Counted from the stretch's first letter, positions 1 through 15,443 are shown. The stretch: DNA of 64,000 nucleotides from Azoarcus sp. KH32C (GCF_000349945.1 NC_020516.1:3162001-3226000); one strand, 5' to 3'. Made by a program: numbers and translations. Notes: a model not told the origin generated them from the sequence alone.

Positions 1-1082
1 GCGGTAAGGCCAAGATCGGCCAGGTGCTGACCTTCAAGGGCCTCGAGCGCAGCCAGGCCGAATCGGCCGAAGCGGGCGACATCGTGCTGGTCTCGGGCAT
101 CGACCAGGTCAACATCGGCGTCACGATCTGCGACCCGGACGGCCTCGAAGGCATGAAGCCCATCGCCGTCGATGAACCGACGCTGACGATGAACTTCATG
201 GTCAACTCCTCGCCGCTCGCCGGCCGCGAAGGCAAGTTCGTCACCAGCCGCCAGATCCGCGAGCGCCTCGAAAAGGAACTCCTCAAGAACGTCGCGCTGC
301 GCGTGAACTACACCAACGACTCCGACGTCTTCGAAGTCTCGGGCCGCGGCGAACTGCACCTCACGATCCTGCTCGAAAACATGCGTCGCGAAGGCTTCGA
401 GATGGCCGTCGGCCGTCCCCGCGTCGTCTTCCGTGACATCGATGGCGTGAAGTGCGAACCTTACGAAATGCTCACCGTCGACGTCGAGGAAGAGCATCAG
501 GGCGGCGTGATGGAAGAACTCGGCCGCCGCCGCGGCGAACTGCAGGACATGCAGTCCGACGGCAAGGGCCGCACCCGTCTCGAATACCGCATCCCGGCCC
601 GTGGGCTGATCGGCTTCCAGGGCGAATTTCTGACGCTGACCCGCGGCACCGGTCTCGCCAGCCACGTGTTCGACGATTACGGCCCGCTCGCCGGCGCGAT
701 GGGCGAACGCCGCAACGGCGTGCTGATCTCGCAGGACGATGGCCAGGCCGTCGCGTACGCGCTGTGGAAGCTGCAGGACCGCGGCCGCATGTTCGTCACG
801 CATAACGACCCGGTGTACGAAGGCATGATCATCGGCATCCACTCGCGTGACAACGACCTCGTCGTGAACCCGATCAAGGGCAAACAGCTCACCAACGTCC
901 GCGCCTCCGGCACCGACGAAGCGGTGCGCCTGATACCGGCGATCCAGCTCACGCTCGAATCGGCGATCGAATTCATCGCCGACGATGAGCTCGTCGAGAT
1001 CACGCCGAAGTCGATCCGCCTGCGCAAGCGTTACCTGACCGAAAACGAGCGTAAGCGCGCCGCGAAGGCCGAGGCGATCTAA
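1..1082 (+). CDS. typA: Ribosome-associated GTPase TypA/BipA, C-terminal part
   Basis: Last 359 residues of the translational GTPase BipA/TypA, which binds 70S ribosomes and helps subunit assembly under stress. The start and the GTP-binding domain lie before the window; the frame enters at base 3. Visible are the end of the beta-barrel domain, an EF-G-like domain III ('[16 protein letters not shown]', then '[18 protein letters not shown]'), domain V ('[18 protein letters not shown]') and the BipA-specific C-terminal domain with '[19 protein letters not shown]' and a basic tail. This last domain separates BipA from EF-G and LepA. The gene ends at a TAA followed by a strong hairpin terminator and converges on galU. 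Truncated only by the window edge; no frameshift is seen. Confidence 0.96.
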   Translation, partial: GKAKIGQVLTFKGLERSQAESAEAGDIVLVSGIDQVNIGVTICDPDGLEGMKPIAVDEPTLTMNFMVNSSPLAGREGKFVTSRQIRERLEKELLKNVALRVNYTNDSDVFEVSGRGELHLTILLENMRREGFEMAVGRPRVVFRDIDGVKCEPYEMLTVDVEEEHQGGVMEELGRRRGELQDMQSDGKGRTRLEYRIPARGLIGFQGEFLTLTRGTGLASHVFDDYGPLAGAMGERRNGVLISQDDGQAVAYALWKLQDRGRMFVTHNDPVYEGMIIGIHSRDNDLVVNPIKGKQLTNVRASGTDEAVRLIPAIQLTLESAIEFIADDELVEITPKSIRLRKRYLTENERKRAAKAEAI

Positions 1083-1105
1083 GCTTCGCGCACCTCCCGC
1101 GTATG

Positions 1106-1135
1106 AAAAAGGCGCTGCCACGGCAGCGCCTTTTT
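1106..1135. terminator. Bidirectional intrinsic terminator between typA and galU
   Basis: Perfect inverted repeat GGCGCTGCC-ac-GGCAGCGCC flanked by an A5 run on the left and T5 on the right. It therefore works as a rho-independent terminator for typA (plus) and for the galU group (minus). It lies in the 95-bp space between the two convergent stops. Confidence 0.9.
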
Positions 1136-1177
1136 GTTTTCGGCCACCGGAAACGGCGGCCGTACGGACTGCTATCC

Positions 1178-2050
1178 TCAGCCGCGATTGGCGAGGTAGG
1201 CCGCGAACTCTTCACGCACCTCCGGGTGGCGCAACGCAAGTTCCACGGTCGCCTTCAGGTAGCCGAGCTTCGAACCGCAGTCGTAGCGCACGCCCTTGAA
1301 CTGGTAGGCAAGCACCGCCTCTTCCTTCATCAGCGAAGCGATCGCGTCGGTGAGTTGCAGTTCGCCGCCCGCGCCCGGCTTGATCGAGCGCAGGTGGTCA
1401 AAGATGTGCGGCGTCAGGATATAGCGGCCGACCACGGCCTGGGTCGTCGGCGCATCCTCGGGCTTCGGCTTCTCGATGATGCCGGTCACGCGCTGCACGT
1501 CGCCGGTCTGGGTTTCGGTGCTGACGATGCCGTACTGACGGGTATCCTCGCGCGGCACGTTCATTGTGCCGAGCACCGAGCAACGGTTGTAGTTATACAC
1601 GCCCACCATCTGTTCCATCACTGCCGGCGCGCCATGGTTGTCGAGCAGGTCGTCCGCAAGGATGACGGCAAAGGCTTCATCGCCGACCACGGGCGCCGCG
1701 CACAGCACCGCGTGACCCAGGCCGAGCGCCTCGGACTGGCGGATGTAGACGCAGTTCACACCCTTCGGCACCGTCTTCTTGACGATGTCCAGGAGTTCCT
1801 TCTTGCCGCGAGCGGCCAGTTCGGTTTCCAGCTCATAGGCCTTGTCGAAGTGGTCCTCGATCGAACGCTTGGTCCGGCCCGTGATGAAAATCAGGTCGGT
1901 GATCCCCGCATCGACAGCTTCTTCCACCGCGTACTGGATCAACGGCTTGTCCACGATCGGCAGCATTTCCTTCGGGCTCGCCTTCGTCGCCGGCAGGAAG
2001 CGCGTTCCCATACCTGCTACAGGGAATACGGCCTTCGTGACTTTCTTCAT
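1178..2050 (-). CDS. galU: UTP-glucose-1-phosphate uridylyltransferase
   Basis: 290-residue GalU, which makes UDP-glucose from UTP and glucose-1-phosphate in the cytoplasm for LPS, exopolysaccharide and trehalose synthesis. The N terminus carries the nucleotidyltransferase signature '[20 protein letters not shown]' with the phosphate-binding Gly/Arg and the following Lys; '[16 protein letters not shown]' gives the catalytic acidic residues. Length matches the family (about 290-300). An open frame extends upstream, but ATG at 2050 is chosen because homologues begin '[17 protein letters not shown]' and GGGAG stands about nine bases before it. It is the last gene of the leftward smc-zipA-ligA-galU group and ends at the shared terminator with typA. 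Confidence 0.96.
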   Translation of the reverse strand: MKKVTKAVFPVAGMGTRFLPATKASPKEMLPIVDKPLIQYAVEEAVDAGITDLIFITGRTKRSIEDHFDKAYELETELAARGKKELLDIVKKTVPKGVNCVYIRQSEALGLGHAVLCAAPVVGDEAFAVILADDLLDNHGAPAVMEQMVGVYNYNRCSVLGTMNVPREDTRQYGIVSTETQTGDVQRVTGIIEKPKPEDAPTTQAVVGRYILTPHIFDHLRSIKPGAGGELQLTDAIASLMKEEAVLAYQFKGVRYDCGSKLGYLKATVELALRHPEVREEFAAYLANRG

Positions 2051-2111
2051 TTCTTGATTCTCCCGTTCCTCGAATAACGATTCAGGCCGGCGTTTGGTCC
2101 GTGCCATGGTT

Positions 2112-5236
<3,125 letters not shown>

Positions 5237-5250
5237 CTCGATTCCCGTTG

Positions 5251-8200
5251 TCAGGCTGCTGCCGGCTCGGCCAGTCGCAGCGCCTCTTCGATATCCACTT
5301 CCACTACGCGGGAGACACCTTGCTCCTGCATCGTCACACCAACCAGCTGCTGCGCAATCCCCATCGTGATCTTGCTGTGGCTGATGAAGATGAACTGCGT
5401 CTGCAATGACATACGCTTCACCATCTGACCATACCGTTCCGTGTTCGTATCGTCCAGTGGGGCATCCACCTCGTCAAGCATGCAGAACGGCGCGGGATTG
5501 AGCTGGAACATCGAAAACACCAGCGCAATCGCCGTCAATGCCTTCTCGCCGCCCGAAAGCAGGTGGATCGACGTATTCTTCTTGCCCGGGGGCTGCGCGA
5601 CGATCTGGATGCCCGCATCCAGGATCTCGTCGCCAGTGAGCACCAGCCGGGCCTGACCGCCGCCGAACAGCTGCGGAAACAGCGTGCCGAAATGCTGCGA
5701 GACGGTATTGTAGGTCTCCTGCAGCTGTTCACGTGTTTCACGGTCTATCTTGCGGATCGCATCCTCCAGGGTTTCGATCGCCTCCATGAGGTCGTCGTAC
5801 TGGACGTCCAGATAGCCTTTGCGCTCCTGCGCGCTGCGCAACTCGTCCAGCGCCGCGAGATTGACCTGCCCGAGATCGGCAATTTCACGGGCCAGGCGCG
5901 CGACTTCGCGCACCAGCGATGTTTCGCGCAGGTCTGCGGTCAGCAGCGGCTCCAGCGCCGTCTCGTCGGCCTGGGCTTCAGTGAGACGCTCCTGGAATTG
6001 CGCGCCGGCGAGCTCGGCCGCCTGCACGGCAAGGCGCAGTTCCGCGACTCGCGCGCGGGCAGGCGCGGCCTCCTGTTCGGTGCGCAGCCGCATCTCCTCG
6101 GTCTGGCGCAAGGATGCCGCGGCCGCTTCGAGCGCATCGCGGCGTGCAGCCAGCGCGGCCTCGCGTCTTTCCCTCAGCGCGAGCGCTTCCTGCAGCGCGT
6201 CGTTGCTGCGCCCGCTGTCGGTCGCCTCCAGTTCGTGCCGGCGAGCAAGCAGTTCGGCCGCAACGCGTTCGAGCTGCTCGCCGGCCAGCTGCAGGTTGCG
6301 GGCAACGTCATCCAGCTTCCCGGCGCATTCGCGCTCCGAAAACCGCGCCTCCTGCAATTCGCGCGCCGTCGCCTGCTCCAGCGCCCGCACCTCGCGCAGC
6401 ACGTTGTCGCGCTCGGCAAGGACTTCGGTCGCGCCGTCGAGGCGCTCGCGCTGAAGATCCGCGAGCTCGGCGGCACGCGCCAGCTCCATCTCGGCCCGCG
6501 CCAGATGCTCGCGCTCGGTACTTTCGAGATGCACGAGATCCTCGAGATCGCGCGCAAGCTGGTCGCGTCGCTCTTCGGCACGCTGACGCGCCTGGGTCAG
6601 CTTGAGAAGCTCGACCTGTTCCCGATGGACCTCCTGCTGTGCATTCTGTAACTCGCGCCGCAGCGCGTTGCCACGTTCCTGCAGCTCAGCCGCCACGGAC
6701 TCGGCGCCCAGCATCGTGTCATGAGCGAAGCCGGCCTCTTCCTCCAGAGCGGCGAAGCTCTCCACCAGCATATCGATCTCGCGCTGACGCTCCATCACGC
6801 CGTGCGTGCGGCTGTCGGGCGCGTAGTGCACAAGCACATGTCGCGTGAGAATTTGTCCCGAGGGCGCGACGAGCACGACACCGGCCGGGATCTCGTCCCT
6901 GCGATCGATCCACGCCACCAGCGAGTCGACCGCCATGCAGCTGTCGAGCCAGTCGGCGACGATGCCCGCGAACCGCGCATCGCCGACACCGACCTTGTCG
7001 AGCAGCGCGCATGCGCCATCCAGGACGCGCGGCGCGGCAGAGGACGGCGACCCGGCGAAAACGACCGCCAGAGAACCCGGCGGAGGCTCGTCGAACATCG
7101 CACGCGCAGCCTGCGCGACCTCACCCGTCAGTGCGGCCAGCCGTTCCCGCAGCACCGCCTCCACGGCCGTTTCCCAACCCGGCTCAACCCGCAGCTCGCG
7201 CCACAAGGGCGGTAGCTCCGCGAGCTTGTGGCGCTTCAGCCAGTCGCCGAGCTGCCCCTGCGACTGGACGCGGTTCTGAAGCTGCACGAGGGCATCGCGG
7301 CGCGCCCGCAACTCGGTCAGGCGCCGCTGCATCTGACGTTCGTGCTCGACCGCGGCCTTCAACGCAGCCTGCGCCTCGGGCTGGCGCTGCTGGATTTCGG
7401 CGAGCTCGCGCTGCTGCGCCTCGTGCTGGTCCTGCAGCAACTCGAGCCGGGCTTCCTGCTGCGCGACCGCCGCCTCGTCGGGCCCTTCAATGCTCCCGGT
7501 CTCGGCGCTGAGACGCCCGCGCCGCTGACTCAAGGCATCCAGCGCCCGCACCGCGCTCGCGCGATTCGCCTCCTCGACACGAAGCTGCTGCTCGGTCTGC
7601 GACAGTTCGCGACGCGCCATGGCTACCGTGGCGTCCGCCGCCTGGCGCGCGGACTCGGCGTCGGGGACACGGTCGGCGATCTCCGCGTGCCGTGCCTCAG
7701 CCTGCTCCATGCGCATCGCGGCATTGTCCTTCAGCCCGCCCCAGCGATCCCGCTCGCCCAGCGAGGCTTCGCGGCGCGCCTGCCAGTGCCCTTCGTCGGT
7801 CACGAGCTGCGCGATACGCGCTTCGAGACGCTTGCGAGCGTCGTCCAGATGCCGCAATTCGGCCTCCAGGCGCGTCACTTCGGCAGAGACGGCAAACAGA
7901 TCCGTCTGCGCGACGTGCACGGACTCCGACGCATCAAAATGCGCCGTCCGCGCGGTCTCGACGGCCGTCTCCAGCGCCTGCAACCGCGCACTGTCCGACT
8001 CCATCTTCGCGGACAGCGTGTTCAGTTCGCCTTCGAGCCGGGCCTGTTCGGCGCGCGCCTCCTTGCGCTTGAGCATCCACAGCAGCTGCTGGCGCTGGAT
8101 GTGCGCCGCGTTCAGATCGCGGTAGCGCGCTGCGATCTCGGCCTGCACCTCCAGGTGCCCGATCCGCTCGCCGAGCTCGATACGGATGTCGTCGAGGCGC

Positions 8201-8775
8201 GCCAGGTTGTCCCGCGCATCGGCGAGCCGCCCTTCCGTCTCCCGCCGGCGCTCGCGGTACTTCGTGACCCCGGCCGCCTCCTCGAGAAAGCCGCGAATCT
8301 CTTCCGGCCGCGCCTCGATGATGCGCGAGATCATCCCCTGCTCGATGATCGCATACGCGCGCGGCCCGAGCCCGGTGCCGAGGAAGAGGTCGATCACGTC
8401 CTTGCGGCGGACCTGGACGTTGTTCAGGAAATAGGTCGACTCCCCACTGCGGTCGAGCACCCGCTTGACCGAAATTTCCGCGTAACGCGACCACTGCCCG
8501 GCCGCCTTGCCTTCGGAGTTGTCGAAAACCAGTTCGACGCTCGCGCGCGAAACCGGCTTTCGGGTCGTCGAACCGTTGAAGATAACATCCTGCATCGATT
8601 CGCCGCGCAAAGCGCTGGCCCGGCTCTCGCCGAGCACCCAGCGAACCGCATCGATGATATTGGATTTGCCGCAGCCGTTCGGACCCACCACGCCCACCAA
8701 GTTTCCTGGTGTCTGCACTGTGGTGGGATCGACAAAGGTCTTGAAACCGGCGAGTTTTAGCTTGGAAAGACGCAC
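5251..8775 (-). CDS. smc: Chromosome segregation ATPase SMC
   Basis: 1174-residue structural-maintenance-of-chromosomes protein that compacts and segregates DNA with ScpA/ScpB. The N-terminal head has Walker A 'GPNGCGKSN' (residues 31-39). Two long coiled-coil arms very rich in Arg, Glu, Ala and Gln flank a hinge near the middle ('VEAVLRERLAALTGEV' to 'ILTRHVLVHYAPDSRTHG'). The C-terminal head has the ABC signature 'LLSGGEKALTAIALVFSM' and Walker B 'FCMLDEVDAPLDDTN'. Start chosen at the GTG at 8775 because it gives 'MRLSKLKLAGFKTFVDPT', the family's usual beginning. A TTG at 8844 would add 23 unconserved residues. No clear Shine-Dalgarno is seen at either. Confidence 0.95.
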   Translation of the reverse strand: MRLSKLKLAGFKTFVDPTTVQTPGNLVGVVGPNGCGKSNIIDAVRWVLGESRASALRGESMQDVIFNGSTTRKPVSRASVELVFDNSEGKAAGQWSRYAEISVKRVLDRSGESTYFLNNVQVRRKDVIDLFLGTGLGPRAYAIIEQGMISRIIEARPEEIRGFLEEAAGVTKYRERRRETEGRLADARDNLARLDDIRIELGERIGHLEVQAEIAARYRDLNAAHIQRQQLLWMLKRKEARAEQARLEGELNTLSAKMESDSARLQALETAVETARTAHFDASESVHVAQTDLFAVSAEVTRLEAELRHLDDARKRLEARIAQLVTDEGHWQARREASLGERDRWGGLKDNAAMRMEQAEARHAEIADRVPDAESARQAADATVAMARRELSQTEQQLRVEEANRASAVRALDALSQRRGRLSAETGSIEGPDEAAVAQQEARLELLQDQHEAQQRELAEIQQRQPEAQAALKAAVEHERQMQRRLTELRARRDALVQLQNRVQSQGQLGDWLKRHKLAELPPLWRELRVEPGWETAVEAVLRERLAALTGEVAQAARAMFDEPPPGSLAVVFAGSPSSAAPRVLDGACALLDKVGVGDARFAGIVADWLDSCMAVDSLVAWIDRRDEIPAGVVLVAPSGQILTRHVLVHYAPDSRTHGVMERQREIDMLVESFAALEEEAGFAHDTMLGAESVAAELQERGNALRRELQNAQQEVHREQVELLKLTQARQRAEERRDQLARDLEDLVHLESTEREHLARAEMELARAAELADLQRERLDGATEVLAERDNVLREVRALEQATARELQEARFSERECAGKLDDVARNLQLAGEQLERVAAELLARRHELEATDSGRSNDALQEALALRERREAALAARRDALEAAAASLRQTEEMRLRTEQEAAPARARVAELRLAVQAAELAGAQFQERLTEAQADETALEPLLTADLRETSLVREVARLAREIADLGQVNLAALDELRSAQERKGYLDVQYDDLMEAIETLEDAIRKIDRETREQLQETYNTVSQHFGTLFPQLFGGGQARLVLTGDEILDAGIQIVAQPPGKKNTSIHLLSGGEKALTAIALVFSMFQLNPAPFCMLDEVDAPLDDTNTERYGQMVKRMSLQTQFIFISHSKITMGIAQQLVGVTMQEQGVSRVVEVDIEEALRLAEPAAA

Positions 8776-8904
8776 GTCAGAGCGAAGGACTGGACCGGTG
8801 AAATGCCAACGAAGCGCGACTGCCGCCCCTGCGCGGCCAGTCAAAGCTCAACATGATACCATCGCCCGCTTGACGCCTTTACCTTGCTGCAGAGCCGATA
8901 GAAC
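8776..8904. other. Divergent intergenic region smc/dapC
   Basis: About 130 bases between the divergent smc and dapC starts. It must carry promoters for both directions, but no -35/-10 pair with good spacing stands out. A TTGACG near 8868 on the plus strand lacks a convincing -10 at 16-18 bases. Confidence 0.3.
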
Positions 8905-10098
8905 GTGAATCCCAACCTCGCCCGCCTCCAGCCTTACCCCTTCGAGAAACTGCGCGCGCTGTTCGCCGGCATCACACCGCCGGCGGAGCTCAAACCGATC
9001 CGCCTTTCGATCGGCGAACCGCAGCACGCCACGCCGGCCTTCATCACGCAGGCCTTGATCGACAACCTCGGCGGGCTCGCGAACTATCCGACGACCCAGG
9101 GTAGCGAGGCGATGCGTACCTCGATCGCGCGCTGGCTCGAACGCCGCTACAGACTTCCCGCCATCGACGCAGCGACCCAGGTCCTGCCTGTCAATGGTTC
9201 CCGCGAAGCGCTGTTCGCATTCACCCAGTGTGTTGTCGACGGCAGCCGCCCCGGCGCAAAAGTGCTGAGCCCGAACCCGTTCTATCAGATCTACGAAGGC
9301 GCGGCCCTGCTCGCCGGCGCCGAACCGGTGTTCATCAACAATCTCGCGGAAAACCGCTTCGGCTCGGATTTCGACGCCGTGCCCGAAAGCGTGTGGCGCG
9401 ACGTGCAGCTGATCTTCGTCTGCTCGCCCGGCAACCCGACCGGCCACGTGCTCGGGCAAGCCGAGTGGGAAAAGCTCTTCGCGCTCTCCGACCGCTACGG
9501 TTTCGTGATCGCCGCCGACGAGTGCTACTCCGAAATCTACTTCGACGAAGACGCGCCGCCGATCGGCGCGCTCGAAGCCGCCCACAAGTGCGGGCGGACC
9601 GATTTCCGCAACATCGTCGTGTTCTCCAGTCTCTCGAAGCGCTCCAACGTGCCCGGCATGCGCACCGGCTTCGTCGCCGGCGATGCAGCGATCATGAAAT
9701 CCTTCCTGCTCTACCGCACCTATCACGGCTGCGCGATGAGCCCGTCGGTGCAGGCCGCCTCGACCGCCGCCTGGAACGACGAAGCGCACGTCATCGAAAA
9801 CCGCCGCCTGTACCGCGACAAATTCGACCGCGTCACGCCGATCATCGCACGTCACCTGAAGGTCGAGCGTCCGGACGCGGCTTTCTACCTGTGGGCGCAG
9901 ACGCCGATCTCGGACACCGAGTTCGCCCGCCGCCTGCAGGCTGCATATAATGTGACCGTCCTGCCCGGCAGTTTCCTTGCCCGGGAGGCCAACGGCGTCA
10001 ATCCGGGCGCCGGTTTCGTACGGATCGCCCTGGTGGCCGAAACGTCCGAATGCCTGGAGGCTGCCGAACGGATCGCAGCCTTCTGCCAAACTCTCTGA
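8905..10098 (+). CDS. dapC: Succinyldiaminopimelate transaminase DapC
   Basis: 397-residue fold-type I PLP aminotransferase. It matches DapC, which converts N-succinyl-2-amino-6-oxopimelate to N-succinyl-LL-diaminopimelate in lysine and peptidoglycan precursor synthesis. Seen: '[21 protein letters not shown]', '[10 protein letters not shown]', the Asp/Tyr pair in '[13 protein letters not shown]' and the PLP lysine in '[16 protein letters not shown]' (K245). The assignment over other aminotransferases rests mainly on linkage to dapD and dapE. Start is GTG at 8905; there is no strong Shine-Dalgarno. The gap to dapD is 17 bases, so they form one operon. Confidence 0.92.
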   Translation: MNPNLARLQPYPFEKLRALFAGITPPAELKPIRLSIGEPQHATPAFITQALIDNLGGLANYPTTQGSEAMRTSIARWLERRYRLPAIDAATQVLPVNGSREALFAFTQCVVDGSRPGAKVLSPNPFYQIYEGAALLAGAEPVFINNLAENRFGSDFDAVPESVWRDVQLIFVCSPGNPTGHVLGQAEWEKLFALSDRYGFVIAADECYSEIYFDEDAPPIGALEAAHKCGRTDFRNIVVFSSLSKRSNVPGMRTGFVAGDAAIMKSFLLYRTYHGCAMSPSVQAASTAAWNDEAHVIENRRLYRDKFDRVTPIIARHLKVERPDAAFYLWAQTPISDTEFARRLQAAYNVTVLPGSFLAREANGVNPGAGFVRIALVAETSECLEAAERIAAFCQTL

Positions 10099-10115
10099 AC
10101 AATCGGAAATTCCCC

Positions 10116-10937
10116 ATGCAAGAACTGCAAAAGATCATCGACGACGCCTTCGAAAACCGCTCCAGCCTGTCGCCCTCGTCGGCGCCGGCCGTCATCCGCG
10201 ATGCGGTGGCCGAAGTCATCAACGGACTGGACTCCGGCCGCCTGCGCGTCGCCGAGAAGGTCGACGGCAACTGGACCGTCAACCAGTGGATCAAGAAGGC
10301 CGTCCTGATCTCCTTCCGCCTGCGCGACAATGAAGTGCAGTCGGCCGGTGCGCTGAACTTCTATGACAAAGTCCCGACGAAGTTCGGCGACTACACGCCC
10401 GAGCAGTTCCGCGAAGGCGGCTTCCGCGTCGTGCCGCCGGCCGTCGCACGCAAGGGCAGCTACATCGCGAAGAACGTCGTGCTGATGCCCTCCTACGTCA
10501 ATATCGGCGCCTATGTCGATGAAGGCACCATGGTCGATACCTGGGCCACCGTTGGCTCCTGCGCCCAGATCGGCAAGAACGTGCACCTGTCGGGCGGCGT
10601 CGGCATCGGTGGCGTGCTCGAACCCGTCCAGGCCGGTCCCGTCATCATCGAAGACAACGTCTTCGTCGGCGCGCGCTCCGAAGTCGTCGAAGGCGTGATC
10701 ATCGAAGAAAACGCCGTGCTGTCGATGGGCGTCTACATCGGCCAAAGCACCAAGATCTACGACCGCGAAACCGGCGAAATTTTCTACGGCCGAGTCCCGT
10801 CCGGCGCGGTCGTTGTGCCGGGCAGCTTGCCGTCTGCCGACGGTAAGTACAGCCTGTACTGCGCCGTCATCGTCAAGCGCGTCGACGCCCAGACGCGTGC
10901 CAAGACCGGCATCAACGAACTGCTCCGCGGCGCCTAA
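10116..10937 (+). CDS. dapD: Tetrahydrodipicolinate N-succinyltransferase DapD
   Basis: 273-residue trimeric acyltransferase with a left-handed beta-helix. It succinylates tetrahydrodipicolinate with succinyl-CoA, the step before DapC. The middle of the protein shows hexapeptide-type repeats ('[20 protein letters not shown]', '[19 protein letters not shown]', '[20 protein letters not shown]'). ATG at 10116 is chosen because it gives the conserved '[15 protein letters not shown]' beginning; a longer frame to 10050 would overlap dapC. A perfect 10-bp hairpin follows within 15 bases of the stop. Confidence 0.97.
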   Translation: MQELQKIIDDAFENRSSLSPSSAPAVIRDAVAEVINGLDSGRLRVAEKVDGNWTVNQWIKKAVLISFRLRDNEVQSAGALNFYDKVPTKFGDYTPEQFREGGFRVVPPAVARKGSYIAKNVVLMPSYVNIGAYVDEGTMVDTWATVGSCAQIGKNVHLSGGVGIGGVLEPVQAGPVIIEDNVFVGARSEVVEGVIIEENAVLSMGVYIGQSTKIYDRETGEIFYGRVPSGAVVVPGSLPSADGKYSLYCAVIVKRVDAQTRAKTGINELLRGA

Positions 10938-10950
10938 GACTGCCGCCCCT

Positions 10951-10973
10951 GCGGGGATGTCTGACATCCCCGC
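10951..10973 (+). other. Perfect 10-bp hairpin between dapD and pilU
   Basis: GCGGGGATGT-ctg-ACATCCCCGC: a perfect ten-base-pair stem with a three-base loop, 14 bases after the dapD stop and 46 bases before pilU. No T-run follows, so it is not a classic terminator. It could stabilise or process the mRNA or partly attenuate transcription (inference). Confidence 0.6.
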
Positions 10974-11018
10974 GCCCATGCCAACCGATTCGCAAGGCCA
11001 CGCCCCGGAGACTCCGCG

Positions 11019-13407
<2,389 letters not shown>

Positions 13408-13409
13408 AC

Positions 13410-14366
13410 ATGAGCCATAACTGCTGCGAACATCATCAAGACGGCGCCGAACACGAGCATGATCACGAACACGAGAGCGGCCCGCTCGTCGAACTCGTGA
13501 CGCTGCGCGACTGGCTGCGTTATGCCGTGACCCGCTTCAATCGCGCCGGCCTGTTCTTCGGCCACGGCTGCGACAACGCCTACGACGAAGCCGTGTGGCT
13601 GCTGCTGCACACGTTGTCGCTGCCGCTCGACCGTCTCGAACCCTTTCTGGACGCCTGCATCACCAGCGAGGAACGGGGGGAGATCTTCAATGTCATCGAA
13701 CGGCGCGCCGAGGAGCGGATTCCTGCCGCCTACCTGACCGGCGAAGCCTGGCTCGGCGAATATCGCTTCAATGTCGACGAGCGAGTGATCGTTCCCCGCT
13801 CCTTCTTCGCCGAACATCTCGAAGACCGCTTTTCACCCTGGATCGAAGATCCTGCCGCAGTGGACAGCGCCCTCGACATGTGCACGGGGTCCGGCTGCCT
13901 CGCGATCCTCATGGCACACGCCTTTCCGAACGCACGCGTCGTCGGCGTCGACCTCTCCGAGGATGCGCTCGAAGTCGCCCATTCGAACGTTGCCGAATAT
14001 TCGCTCGAAGACCGTGTCGAACTCGTCAAGAGCGACGTCTTCGATGAGCTTGACGGTCGGCGTTTCGACTTGATCATCAGTAATCCGCCGTACGTCACGA
14101 CCGACTCGATGGAAACGCTGCCACCGGAGTATCTGCACGAACCGCGCATGGCGCTGGCCGCAGGCGAAGACGGCCTCGATGTCGTCCGCCGTCTGTTGGC
14201 CGAGTCGCGCAAACACCTCAATCCCGATGGCGTACTCGCGGTCGAAGTCGGGCATAATCGTCATATCGTGGAAGCCGCGTTCCCTGATCTTCCCTTCGTA
14301 TGGCTTTCGGGCAACGGGGGCGATGACATGGTGTTCGTGCTGCGCGCCGAGGACCTTCCCGCCTGA
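13410..14366 (+). CDS. prmB: Ribosomal protein L3 glutamine methyltransferase PrmB
   Basis: 318-residue SAM-dependent N5-glutamine methyltransferase. PrmB methylates a Gln of ribosomal protein L3 and is paralogous to PrmC/HemK. Seen: SAM-binding 'DMCTGSGCLAILMAHAFPNA', acidic motif 'VVGVDLSEDALEVA', and the catalytic 'NPPYV' motif in 'LIISNPPYVTTDSMETLPPE'. The N terminus differs from most homologues: after 'MSHNCCEHHQDG' comes an alternating Glu/Asp-His run. ATG at 13410 is preceded by GGAAG; a GTG at 13404 overlapping the dapE stop would add two residues. Closely coupled to dapE. Confidence 0.93.
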   Translation: MSHNCCEHHQDGAEHEHDHEHESGPLVELVTLRDWLRYAVTRFNRAGLFFGHGCDNAYDEAVWLLLHTLSLPLDRLEPFLDACITSEERGEIFNVIERRAEERIPAAYLTGEAWLGEYRFNVDERVIVPRSFFAEHLEDRFSPWIEDPAAVDSALDMCTGSGCLAILMAHAFPNARVVGVDLSEDALEVAHSNVAEYSLEDRVELVKSDVFDELDGRRFDLIISNPPYVTTDSMETLPPEYLHEPRMALAAGEDGLDVVRRLLAESRKHLNPDGVLAVEVGHNRHIVEAAFPDLPFVWLSGNGGDDMVFVLRAEDLPA

Positions 14367-14430
14367 GGGTTTTCGTCCCCCGCAGTATCGCGCGAGCTGC
14401 CACGCGCCGGCCCCACTTCGAGGGAACATC

Positions 14431-14883
14431 ATGGCAGCCGATCGTTACATCCTACTCGTCGAGGACAACCCGAACGAGGAAACGCTGACGCTGCATGCGC
14501 TTCGCGAAAACGGCATCACCAATGCGGTCGTTGTCGCGCGTGATGGCGTCGAGGCGCTGGATTTCCTGTTCGGGGACGACAGCCAGCGCAGGCCGCCATC
14601 GGCACGGCTGCCGGCAGTGATCGTGATGGACCTCAAGCTTCCGCGGATCGACGGCTTCGAGCTTGTCAGGCGCATTCGCGCCCACGAACGGAGCAGTCTC
14701 ATTCCGCTGGTCATTCTGACCGGCTCGCACGATCCGAACGATATTCGCGAAGCCTATCGCCTAGGCGCAAATAGTTATGTGCTGAAACCGCTCGAACTCG
14801 GCCGCTTTGTGATGGTGATCGGGCTCCTCGCCCGCTATTGGCTGAATCTCAACCAGACGGCCCACACCGATTCGGGTTACTGA
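14431..14883 (+). CDS. Single-domain response regulator (Rcp1/CheY-like)
   Basis: 150-residue stand-alone receiver domain with no output domain. Acidic pocket 'LLVEDNPNEETLTLHAL', phospho-acceptor Asp in 'VIVMDLKLPRIDGFELVRRI', the conserved Thr/Ser in 'VILTGSHDPNDI' and Lys in 'GANSYVLKPLELGRFV'. The N-terminal 'EDNP' signature and the extended loop 'FGDDSQRRPPSARLP' resemble the Rcp1 subfamily that partners with phytochrome-like or hybrid histidine kinases. No kinase gene is present in the window, so it is an orphan. ATG at 14431 is preceded by AGGGA. It probably acts by protein contact or phosphorelay; the partner is unknown. Confidence 0.88.
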   Translation: MAADRYILLVEDNPNEETLTLHALRENGITNAVVVARDGVEALDFLFGDDSQRRPPSARLPAVIVMDLKLPRIDGFELVRRIRAHERSSLIPLVILTGSHDPNDIREAYRLGANSYVLKPLELGRFVMVIGLLARYWLNLNQTAHTDSGY

Positions 14884-14905
14884 GCGAACCCGGCAAACGC
14901 CAAAC

Positions 14906-15100
14906 TCAGGCGGCCTCGTCGATCCACGCCTGCTGGATCGCTTCGAGGACGCGCTCACCGCAATGCTTGGGGTCGTCGTCGAATTCGGGAAGCGCCATCA
15001 CCCAGTTCATCAGGTCGACGAAGTTAACCTGCGTGGGGTCCACATTCGGATGCGTATCGGAGAGCTGGATCGCGATCTCCTGGACTTCGGTCCACTTCAT
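14906..15100 (-). CDS. iscX: IscX (YfhJ) Fe-S assembly accessory protein
   Basis: 64-residue acidic protein of the IscX family. It binds IscS and iron and tunes desulfurase activity, competing with frataxin. It matches 'KWTEVQEIAIQLSDTHPNVD', 'VNFVDLMNWVMALPEF' and 'QQAWIDEA' of the family. ATG at 15100 follows the fdx stop by one base (TGACATG). It is the last gene of the isc operon; the response regulator converges on it with only 22 bases between stops and no terminator hairpin. Confidence 0.95.
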   Translation of the reverse strand: MKWTEVQEIAIQLSDTHPNVDPTQVNFVDLMNWVMALPEFDDDPKHCGERVLEAIQQAWIDEAA

Positions 15101-15101
15101 G

Positions 15102-15443
15102 TCAGTGCTTGCCTTCCCTGGCCATGTTGATCGTGTAGCGCGGAATCTCGACCACCAGCGGCTCTTCCTGGACGACCGCCTGGCAAGACAGGCGCGACTG
15201 CGGCTCCAGCCCCCAGGCCTTGTCAAGAAGATCCTCCTCTTCCTCCTCGGCCTCCGGCAACGAATTGAAGCCCTCGCGCACGACCACGTGACACGTCGTG
15301 CAGGCACACGATTTCTCGCACGCGTGCTCGATCTCGATCCCGTTATGCAGCAAGGCGTCGCAGATCGACGTTCCCGGCTCCGCCTCGATCACGGTGCCGT
15401 CCGGGCACAGTTCGACATGCGGCAATACAATGATCTGCGTCAT
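15102..15443 (-). CDS. fdx: ISC-type [2Fe-2S] ferredoxin
   Basis: 113-residue adrenodoxin-like ferredoxin of the ISC system, which donates electrons for Fe-S cluster assembly on IscU/IscS. Cluster ligands are C42, C48 and C51 in '[16 protein letters not shown]', with C87 in 'SRLSCQAVV'. C46 is an additional Cys, as in other ISC ferredoxins. An acidic loop ([11 protein letters not shown]) lies before the C-terminal ligand. Its ATG overlaps the hscA stop (ATGA), indicating coupled translation. Confidence 0.96.
   Translation of the reverse strand: MTQIIVLPHVELCPDGTVIEAEPGTSICDALLHNGIEIEHACEKSCACTTCHVVVREGFNSLPEAEEEEEDLLDKAWGLEPQSRLSCQAVVQEEPLVVEIPRYTINMAREGKH

Noticed and set aside
7228..8760. 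Long open frame of about 510 codons on the plus strand inside smc
   Set aside because: Antisense to the clearly coding SMC head and coiled coil; it arises from GC-rich third positions, with Arg/His/Leu-biased composition and no recognisable domain.
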